Shown piece by piece: positions 1 to 6,836 of a DNA stretch of 13,687 bases. Position 1 is the stretch's first letter. Each line of letters begins with the position of its first letter. The DNA lies in the NCBI GenBank assembly GCA_902472555.1, contig CABROF010000067.1, forward strand, positions 1 through 13,687. The letters are read 5' to 3'. Position numbers and translations under genes: made by a program. The stretch comes from UMGS1851 sp900555605 (GTDB taxonomy: Bacteria > Bacillota > Clostridia > UBA1212 > UBA1255). The notes below the pieces were generated by a model. That model was not told the DNA's origin. It made no database searches and worked only from the letters and a program-made list of their open reading frames with translations.

Positions 1-3000
1 GCCGCAGTACTGCAGTTTGCGGTCGGCACGCCCGGGGCCCGGGGAGAAAATGCAAAAACGCCGGTCAATGTGGCACTGAATCAAGCGGTGTCGGCAGAAC
101 ATTCCTATGATACCGGCGGAGATTATTACAGCCCTGCCTATCTGACAGACGGCCGGATTCTGGATGTGGGGACAGACGGGCCCTCCGGATTGGGACATAT
201 CGGCTGGAGTTCCGATCCTACAGACACGAGCATTGGGGATACGACGCCCATCAATCTGGTAATTACCCTGCAAAAGCCCTGCGACATCAGCAGGATTCAG
301 GTGTATCCCATGGAAGATTCCAAGCATTTTCCCAAAAAATATGAGCTGTATTATTCTGCTGACGGCACCGCCTATCACAAATTAGCCGACAGCATACCGT
401 ACGACGGCACCACGAATCCGCAAGTCTATTCTTTTGATGCCGTTCGGGCGCAATATGTCAAGCTGCGGATCACCCAATCCAGCGGTCTGGCAACATGGGG
501 CGGATATCTTTCCCAGATTGCGGAAGTGGAGGTATACGGAATGAAAATAGTGGAAGACGATCTTCAGAATGTGGCCCTCGGCAAAGAGGTGAACGCCGAA
601 AAATCTTACTATCCGCCGGAGGAATGCTATCATCCGTCCTTTATTACCGACGGCCGGATTTTAGATGTGGGAACCGACGGAGCCGGCGGTCTCGGCCACA
701 TCGGCTGGAGTTCGGACCCCGTAGATGCCAGCATCGGAGATACGACCCCGATTGAACTGATCATTGATCTGGGAAAACCACATGACATCAGCCGTATTTG
801 TGTCTATCCCATGCAAGATACCAAGCACTTCCCGAAAAAATACGAGCTGTATCTCTCTGCCGATAGAGAAAGCTGGACCAAAACAGCGGACAGCATCCCT
901 TATGATGGTTCTGTAAGTCCGCAGACCTATTCCTTTGAAACTACCCGGGTGCAATATGTCAAATTGCGGATCACGCAGTCCAGCGGCCTGGCAACATACG
1001 GCGGATATCTCTCTCAGATTGCCGAAGTAGAAGTGTACGGAAAACCGGTACACGCCTCTGAGCTTGAATGGGAGCTCAACAAAAGCGCGCTGCGGATGCG
1101 GCCGGGAGAAACCGACAGAATCATTGTATATGCAGGGGACGAGGCACAGGACGCCGAATACGCCACTTCTGATGCGGCCGTGGTAAGCGTTGGTCCCGAC
1201 GGCACAGTAGAGGCCGCCGGCGAGGGCTCTGCCGTCATTTCCGTCCGGTCTGCAAAAGGGGACTTTGAGGTCCCGGTCATTGTGGATCATTTCAGTGCAA
1301 CGGAACAGTTTATGATCACCACCTTCCGTTCTCCGTCAAAGCCTTATCTGACGCCGGAAACATATGATCTGCTGGCTGCTGCCGGCTTTAATAATATTCA
1401 GAATGAGTATAATACGACAGTCAATACCCTGGCGGATAACCTGCTGATGGCAAAATACTGCTATGAACGCGGGATGGTAACCACAGTATCCCTCGGTGCG
1501 TGGAGCGACGGCTTCCGCGGCTTGAGTGAGGCTGAAATTGCAAAGCGCCTGGAAAAATTTTCGCATGTGCCCGGGGTCGGCGGCGTTTATATCATTGATG
1601 AACCATACAACGCCAACTCCTTTGCCGCTTCCTTTCCGGCCATTCGTTCCATTATGCCCGGATGTGATATCCACCTGAACTTCCTGCCGCTTCTCGCATA
1701 TCCAAACCCTACGCTCTACCGGGCGCAGATGTATGATTTTGCCCAGCTGACAAACGGATGCCTGGACTATCTGATGTATGATATGTATCCCTTTGGTCTG
1801 GCTGCGGATTCCTTTAACGAAGCGGGCTGGTATCAGAATCTCGACGTGGTACGTAAATTGGGATTAGAGCTGAACATAAAAACAGGTACGTTTATGCAGT
1901 CTATCAGCATGCGGAACGGATACCGCCGCCCCAACGGCGATGAGCTGCGCTTTACAGCTTACTCCGCGGCTGCATACGGCTACAAGCAGATTGCCTATTT
2001 CTGCTGGGAAACCCCAAATGAAAAGGATTACGGCTTCGGCCCGGCAATCGTCGATATTTATAACCAGCCTACTGAAATTTATGAGCCTGTCAAAAAGACC
2101 AACAATGAACTGCTTCAGCTTGGTCCCACGCTCATGCGGCTCGATGCAGTAGATGTGTATACCATCGGAGAAAGCTGCAGCTACGGCATTGCTCTGCCGG
2201 CCGATTATTTTCTGCAGTTCAATGAAGGTGCAAACCTGGTGGTTTCCTACATGCGCGATAAAACAAACGGCCGCAATTATTCCATGCTGGTAAACCGCGA
2301 TCTGAAAAAAGCGCAGACAATTACCGTAACGCCTGCGCAGCACATAGACGGCATTGAAGAAATCCGGAAAACGGACGGGACCGCAGCCGCACTTGCCAAA
2401 AACAGCGACGGCACCTATACCATTACCCTGCATGCCGGCGACGGAATCCTGCTGAGAATGCCCGAGCAAGCAGACTATACGCCGAACTATAAGGTCTTTC
2501 AGGAGCTTCCCGCAGGCAGCAATCTGGCAAGCCGCGCAATCGTCAATGCCTCCTATTCCGATGGGGAGAACGGCTGCTACATGACATTTGTCAACGACGG
2601 TGTAAAAACAGTATCCGCAGATAACCGCGGCTTCGGCGTTACTGCTGAGGACGGAAAGGCATGGCTCAGCTTAGACTTGGGAACACTCAGCAAATTTACG
2701 CGCATCGACCTGTATGACGGCCAGGACGGCGCAGCTTTGTCCGGCGCATTCCCTGCAGAACTCAGCATTGAAATATCCGCTGACGGCACACAATTCACAA
2801 CGCTGGTTCCCTCCGGAGCGCCAAAAAAGGCAGACGGTAAGATCAGCTATACCTTCGATGAGGTAAGCGCCCGGTATATTCGCATTCATATTGAAAAAAT
2901 GAACCGGTCCGGCGCAGCCTATCATGCGGAAATCGCAGAGATTGAGGTATACCGCGATACACAGGACAATCCCGGCACCACGCCGGATAAGGGCGATGAA

Positions 3001-3120
3001 ACGAACCCCTCTACCCGGGATCATTTGATTCTCAAGCTGTGCGTACTGGCAGTGCTGTTAGCTGCCGCTGCCTGCTGCCTCGTAATCCGCAGGCAGAACA
3101 AAAAGAGACGTACTTCCTGA
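1..3120 (+). CDS. 5'-truncated membrane-anchored surface protein: discoidin x2, Big_2-like, TIM-barrel glycosidase-like core, discoidin, C-terminal anchor
   Basis: The frame is open from base 1, so the true start lies outside the window; 1039 residues are visible. Residues 1-20 (ending AVGTPGARGENA) read like the end of a signal peptide, so little is missing. A GTG at base 70 is inside the first module and is not a convincing start. Order by visible residue: F5/8 type C domains at about 23-180 and 190-347, a Big_2-like Ig module at 350-430, a TIM-barrel-like domain at 432-725, a beta-sandwich to about 826, a third F5/8 type C domain at 840-985, a Pro/Thr/Asp linker, one membrane span at about 1009-1029 and the tail RRQNKKRRTS. 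In the barrel, IIDEP (Glu534) and CWETP (Glu670) are plausible catalytic acid and nucleophile positions of a retaining clan-A-like glycosidase; this is inferred. Discoidin modules usually bind carbohydrate, so a polysaccharide- or glycoconjugate-degrading enzyme facing outward is likely. I cannot assign a GH family. Confidence 0.85.
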   Translation, partial: AAVLQFAVGTPGARGENAKTPVNVALNQAVSAEHSYDTGGDYYSPAYLTDGRILDVGTDGPSGLGHIGWSSDPTDTSIGDTTPINLVITLQKPCDISRIQVYPMEDSKHFPKKYELYYSADGTAYHKLADSIPYDGTTNPQVYSFDAVRAQYVKLRITQSSGLATWGGYLSQIAEVEVYGMKIVEDDLQNVALGKEVNAEKSYYPPEECYHPSFITDGRILDVGTDGAGGLGHIGWSSDPVDASIGDTTPIELIIDLGKPHDISRICVYPMQDTKHFPKKYELYLSADRESWTKTADSIPYDGSVSPQTYSFETTRVQYVKLRITQSSGLATYGGYLSQIAEVEVYGKPVHASELEWELNKSALRMRPGETDRIIVYAGDEAQDAEYATSDAAVVSVGPDGTVEAAGEGSAVISVRSAKGDFEVPVIVDHFSATEQFMITTFRSPSKPYLTPETYDLLAAAGFNNIQNEYNTTVNTLADNLLMAKYCYERGMVTTVSLGAWSDGFRGLSEAEIAKRLEKFSHVPGVGGVYIIDEPYNANSFAASFPAIRSIMPGCDIHLNFLPLLAYPNPTLYRAQMYDFAQLTNGCLDYLMYDMYPFGLAADSFNEAGWYQNLDVVRKLGLELNIKTGTFMQSISMRNGYRRPNGDELRFTAYSAAAYGYKQIAYFCWETPNEKDYGFGPAIVDIYNQPTEIYEPVKKTNNELLQLGPTLMRLDAVDVYTIGESCSYGIALPADYFLQFNEGANLVVSYMRDKTNGRNYSMLVNRDLKKAQTITVTPAQHIDGIEEIRKTDGTAAALAKNSDGTYTITLHAGDGILLRMPEQADYTPNYKVFQELPAGSNLASRAIVNASYSDGENGCYMTFVNDGVKTVSADNRGFGVTAEDGKAWLSLDLGTLSKFTRIDLYDGQDGAALSGAFPAELSIEISADGTQFTTLVPSGAPKKADGKISYTFDEVSARYIRIHIEKMNRSGAAYHAEIAEIEVYRDTQDNPGTTPDKGDETNPSTRDHLILKLCVLAVLLAAAACCLVIRRQNKKRRTS
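67..540 (+). repeat. Intragenic duplicated discoidin module, copy 1
   Basis: This 474-base segment encodes a 158-residue F5/8 type C module from NVALNQ to VEVYG. It aligns without any gap to the 474-base copy at 568-1041, and by my count about 73% of residues are identical. Blocks such as LTDGRILDVGTDG, GLGHIGWSSDP, KHFPKKYELY and YVKLRITQSSGLAT are nearly unchanged. Differences fall mostly at the start and in one surface stretch. The pattern suggests a fairly recent tandem duplication inside the gene. Confidence 0.9.
568..1041 (+). repeat. Intragenic duplicated discoidin module, copy 2
   Basis: This is the partner of the module at 67-540, with the same length (474 bases) and colinear without indels. 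The third discoidin module of the same protein (about 2518-2955) is clearly more diverged, so only the first two belong to the recent duplication. Confidence 0.9.
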
Positions 3121-3147
3121 CGGCCGCAGAGGTTCTTATGAAGGATT

Positions 3148-3182
3148 GACCCAACAGAAGAAGTTGGTAAAAGTCTTTTTTT
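3148..3182 (+). terminator. Possible intrinsic terminator of the surface-protein gene
   Basis: CCAAC (3151-3155) pairs with GTTGG (3163-3167), and GAC (3148-3150) can pair with GTC (3173-3175) across a five-base bulge. Seven T residues follow at 3176-3182. The bulge makes the stem weak, so this may only assist the stronger hairpin at 3191-3228. Confidence 0.45.
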
Positions 3183-3228
3183 AAAAATCCTCCGGGCAAA
3201 GTTACGATAAACCGCAGCTTTGCCCGGA
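3183..3228 (-). terminator. Convergent-gene terminator, strongest on the minus strand
   Basis: TCCGGGCAAAG (3191-3201) pairs perfectly with CTTTGCCCGGA (3218-3228), an 11-bp stem with a 16-base loop. Read on the minus strand the stem is followed by GG, A and five T residues, so it ends the dnaX-ABC transcript just after the stop at 3257. On the plus strand it is followed by TTTATT, so it may also stop transcription from the convergent surface-protein gene. Confidence 0.8.
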
Positions 3229-3256
3229 TTTATTGTGCGCCTTTATGAATCTCCCT

Positions 3257-4972
3257 CTATCTGCTGTTGTACAGCGCCGTATACAAGCCGCCTTGTGCCA
3301 GCAGCGTCTCATGTGTCCCGGTTTCGACAATATCGCCGTCTTTCATGACCAGGATCAAATCCGCATGGCGGATGGTAGACAGACGGTGGGCAATGACAAA
3401 GGAGGTACGTCCGGTCATCATTTTCCGGAACGCGCGCTGGATATACTGCTCTGTCCGGATATCTACCGAGCTGGTGGCTTCATCAAAAATCAGCATAGGC
3501 GGATCCATCAGCATTGCCCTGGCAATGGTCAGCAGCTGCTGCTGGCCCTGAGACAGGTCGCCGCCGCTGCCTTGAATCACTGTATCATAGCCTTCCGGCA
3601 GGCGTTTGATAAAGCTGTGGGCATGAGACGCTTTTGCAGCCTCGACAATTTCCTCCATTGCCGCGTCCGGCCTTCCGTAGGCGATATTTTCACGGATGGT
3701 TCCGGTAAAGAGCCAGGTGTCCTGCAAAACCATGGAAAAGGAGGTGCGAAGGCTGTCTCGCGTAACAGCGGCAATATTCGTACCGTCAATCGAGATGCTT
3801 CCGCTGTTCACATCGTAGAACCGCATTAATAAATTAACAAGTGTGGTTTTGCCGGCTCCTGTGGGGCCGACGACAGCCACCACCTGATCCGGACGCACGG
3901 TCAGGGACAGCCCCGTTATGAGGGGTTTTTCCGGCACATAAGAAAAACGGACGCTGTCAAAAGCAACGGCGCCGGCTTCTGCATGCAGCTTAGGCATGTC
4001 CGCAGGCTCCGGCGATTCCTCCCGGGCATCAAGCAGATCAAAAACGCGGGCCGCGGATGCAATCGCATTCTGCAGCTGCGTGGCCACTCCGGCAATTTCA
4101 TTGATCGGCTTTGCGAATTGGGTGGCATATGTTAAAAACGACGCAATGCCGCCGATGGTCATGCCGCCTCCCCGGGCGGCAAAGCAGGCGCTCAGCACGC
4201 CCACTGAAATATAACAGATATGATTGATCAGCCTGGTGGACGGGTTCACCAGGGACGAATAAAATTGCGCCTTTTGACCGACCTTATACAGCTCGCCGTT
4301 GATCCTTCCGAACGCCTCGGCTGCATCTTTCTCCAGTCCGTAAGCCTTTACAATGCGCTGGCTGCTGATCATCTCCTCGGCATATCCGTTCAGTTCTCCC
4401 ACCCGGTTCTGCTGCGCCTGAAACATCGCGGCACTGCGGCGGGCAATAAAACGGGCGGCCAGAATAGACAGCGGCGTAACGAACAGCACCACCAATGCCA
4501 CGTACGGATTTAAAATAAACATAATAACCAGCGTTCCCGCAATCGTAACCACGCCGGTAAACAGCTGTGTCATACTTTGCGTAAGGCCGTCGGCAATATT
4601 GTCGATATCATTTGTGATTCTGCTCATGATATCCCCATGCTTCTGCGTATCGAAATAGCGCAGCGGCAAAGCGTTCAGTTTACAAAACGCGTCTTTGCGC
4701 AGCGCAGCCACCGTACCGTATGACATACGGTTAGCGCACAGCGGCACAACCCACTGCAGCAGGCCGCTGATCAGATAGAAAGCAGCCAGCAGGAACAGGA
4801 TCCGGATCAATGCCGTAAAATCCACATTCCCCCGATCAACAATATAATCAATGCCTCTCCCCACTGCCATGGGCGTCAGCAGGCCGAATCCGCCGCCAAT
4901 CAGCGCGGCAAGCACCGCGGTCCACAGCAGTCTGCGATATTGTCTGATATAATGCCACATTCGTTTCAGCAT
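3257..4972 (-). CDS. ABC exporter half-transporter, catalytically competent NBD with degenerate signature motif (571 aa)
   Basis: This is a type IV (B-family) exporter half: six membrane helices in residues 15-305, then a nucleotide-binding domain. Walker A is GPTGAGKTT (369-377). Walker B is MLIFDEATS with the catalytic Glu498 present, and the H-loop His529 sits in IAHRLST. The signature is LSQGQ (473-477), not the canonical LSGGQ. ENIAYG and the D-loop (SSVD) are intact. The ATG at 4972 has GGGAGG seven bases upstream and lies 15 bases after the stop of the upstream ABC gene, so the two are co-translated. With its partner it should form a heterodimer in which this subunit supplies Walker A, Walker B and His of the active ATP site and the poor signature of the inactive site. 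The substrate (drug, lipid or peptide) cannot be read from the sequence. Confidence 0.95.
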   Translation of the reverse strand: MLKRMWHYIRQYRRLLWTAVLAALIGGGFGLLTPMAVGRGIDYIVDRGNVDFTALIRILFLLAAFYLISGLLQWVVPLCANRMSYGTVAALRKDAFCKLNALPLRYFDTQKHGDIMSRITNDIDNIADGLTQSMTQLFTGVVTIAGTLVIMFILNPYVALVVLFVTPLSILAARFIARRSAAMFQAQQNRVGELNGYAEEMISSQRIVKAYGLEKDAAEAFGRINGELYKVGQKAQFYSSLVNPSTRLINHICYISVGVLSACFAARGGGMTIGGIASFLTYATQFAKPINEIAGVATQLQNAIASAARVFDLLDAREESPEPADMPKLHAEAGAVAFDSVRFSYVPEKPLITGLSLTVRPDQVVAVVGPTGAGKTTLVNLLMRFYDVNSGSISIDGTNIAAVTRDSLRTSFSMVLQDTWLFTGTIRENIAYGRPDAAMEEIVEAAKASHAHSFIKRLPEGYDTVIQGSGGDLSQGQQQLLTIARAMLMDPPMLIFDEATSSVDIRTEQYIQRAFRKMMTGRTSFVIAHRLSTIRHADLILVMKDGDIVETGTHETLLAQGGLYTALYNSR

Positions 4973-4987
4973 AGCAGCGCCTCCCTT

Positions 4988-6826
4988 CTATTCGCCCGAC
5001 AGCTGACAGATTTCTTTATAAATATCACAAGTCTCATATAATTCGTCATGCGTTCCCATGGCGGCCACCCGTCCGTCGTCAAGCACCAGAATCTGATCCG
5101 CGTGCCGGACGCTGCCCGCCCGCTGGGCAACGATAATGACAGTCTGTTTTCCTGCTTCTCCCGGGCCCTGCGAAGCCTTGCGCAGGGCGCTGCGCAGCGC
5201 CGCTTCCGTGGCATAATCCAACGCGCTGGTGCTGTCATCCAAGATCAGAATTTCCGGTTTGCGCACAAGCGCTCTGGCAATACTCAGCCGCTGCTTCTGT
5301 CCTCCGGAAAAGTTCATGCCGCCCCGTTCCACGATCGTGTCATACCCATCGGGCAGCCTTTGGATAAACTCTGCTGCCTGGGCGGTTTCCGCCGCATGCC
5401 GCACCTCCTGCTCCGATGCATCTTTTTTCCCCTGTCTGATATTTTCCTCCACCGTACCGCTGAATAATACGGCCTTTTGCGCTACTACTGAGATTCTGCC
5501 GCGCAGCGCCTGCACCGGCACGCTTCGAACATCCTGCCCGTTTACATAGACAGTGCCCTCCGAAACATCATAGAAACGGGGGATCAAGCTGATCAGCGTA
5601 CTTTTCCCGCTGCCTGTGCCGCCGATGATCCCCAGTGTCCCGCCCTGTGCAAGCGTAAAGGAAACATCCTTCAGCACAGGCTCCGCACCCTCGCTATAGG
5701 CAAAGGTAACATGCTCGAATCGTACGGCAGGCGGCATCTCCGCAGAACCGGCGCCGCCGGGGCCCGCACCTGAGCCTGCAGATAGGCCCGCAGGCAGGCG
5801 ATCCTCAGCTGCGTCAGCAGGGCCGCCGATAGACCCTTCTGTCTCAAAAATTTCCGTAATACGCCCGTATGAAGCATATGCCCGGGTAAACAAAATTACC
5901 AGGTTCGCCGTAACCAGCAGGGCCGTAACCATATAGGAAATATAATTGATAAATGCGATGATTTCGCCGGAGGTCATGCTGCCTGCATCGACCTGCACCC
6001 CGCCGAACCAAAGCACGGCAATAATTGCAAAATTCATAATCACGGATGTCGCCGGACTCAGCAGCGCCGATATTTTTCCCACATGTACGGCATGGCGTCT
6101 GTATGCTTCATTGGCCTCGCCAAAGCGCGCCTCCTCGCCTGCCCGCTTCCCAAACGCCCGGATGACGCGCACGCCGGACAAATTCTCTCGGGTAACCGTG
6201 GCAATGGTGTCCAGCTTTGCCTGTACCTTCCGATACAGGGGGATGGTCTTGGACATTACCAGATAGATGGCAAGTACCAGCATCGGCAGCGCCGTAAAAA
6301 TTACAGCAGACAGCTTCAGGTTCAAAGACATAGCCATAATCAGGCTGCCGATACAGATAAACGGCGCACGAACCACAAGCCGGATCAGCATAGCCACCGC
6401 CTGCTGCAGAACGTTGATATCATTCGTCAGACGGTTCACCAGAGAGGCCGTACCAAAACGGTCCAGCTCTTTATGGGAAAACGTCCCGATATGGCAAAAC
6501 AGCGCATTGCGCAGTTCCGTTCCGTAGCCCTGGGAAGCAATAGAAGCAGAATACTGGCAGATCAACGCGCTTGCGAATCCCACCGCAGCGATTGCCAGCA
6601 TAACGCCGCCCATTTTTAAAATATATACGGTGTCTCCTGTTTTTACGCCCCGGTCCACCACATATACCATGAGCGTGGGAATCAGGAGCTCTAAGATCGC
6701 TTCAAACAGCTTGCAGGCAGGTCCGATGGTAAGTTGTACTTTATATGGCTTCAGCAGCCTCAGGGGTATGCCTCTTCCTTTCCCGTTCCGCGTCCCTGCG
6801 GCTTCATCTTTTTTTTGTCTTTTCAA
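4988..6826 (-). CDS. ABC exporter half-transporter, NBD with degenerate catalytic site (612 aa)
   Basis: This is the second exporter half: a transmembrane region in residues 25-310, a Gly/Ala/Pro-rich linker at about 335-362, then the nucleotide-binding domain. Walker A is GGTGSGKST (402-410) and the signature is the canonical FSGGQ (506-510). The Walker B catalytic Glu is replaced by Asp531 (LILDDSTS), and the H-loop His is replaced by Gln568 (IVAQRAGS). These losses mark the non-hydrolysing side of heterodimeric exporters such as TM287/288, BmrCD and LmrCD, and they match the degenerate signature of the downstream subunit. No ATG is available in frame near the start; the frame opens after a TAA inside dnaX and the first plausible initiator is TTG at 6826, 10 bases after the dnaX stop. 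The nearest purine-rich site (GGAG) is about 13 bases away, so initiation probably relies on coupling to dnaX. Codons 4-6 contain an A8 tract. Confidence 0.93.
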   Translation of the reverse strand: MKRQKKDEAAGTRNGKGRGIPLRLLKPYKVQLTIGPACKLFEAILELLIPTLMVYVVDRGVKTGDTVYILKMGGVMLAIAAVGFASALICQYSASIASQGYGTELRNALFCHIGTFSHKELDRFGTASLVNRLTNDINVLQQAVAMLIRLVVRAPFICIGSLIMAMSLNLKLSAVIFTALPMLVLAIYLVMSKTIPLYRKVQAKLDTIATVTRENLSGVRVIRAFGKRAGEEARFGEANEAYRRHAVHVGKISALLSPATSVIMNFAIIAVLWFGGVQVDAGSMTSGEIIAFINYISYMVTALLVTANLVILFTRAYASYGRITEIFETEGSIGGPADAAEDRLPAGLSAGSGAGPGGAGSAEMPPAVRFEHVTFAYSEGAEPVLKDVSFTLAQGGTLGIIGGTGSGKSTLISLIPRFYDVSEGTVYVNGQDVRSVPVQALRGRISVVAQKAVLFSGTVEENIRQGKKDASEQEVRHAAETAQAAEFIQRLPDGYDTIVERGGMNFSGGQKQRLSIARALVRKPEILILDDSTSALDYATEAALRSALRKASQGPGEAGKQTVIIVAQRAGSVRHADQILVLDDGRVAAMGTHDELYETCDIYKEICQLSGE

Positions 6827-6836
6827 AACTGTTTCT

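Noticed and set aside
661..2469. Long open frames antisense to the large surface-protein gene
   Set aside because: They are shadows of the codon bias of the real gene, with no ribosome binding sites and no recognisable domains.
3233..3829. 198-codon open frame on the plus strand opposite the 571-residue ABC gene
   Set aside because: It overlaps the conserved NBD motifs on the other strand and has Cys/His/Gln-rich shadow composition.
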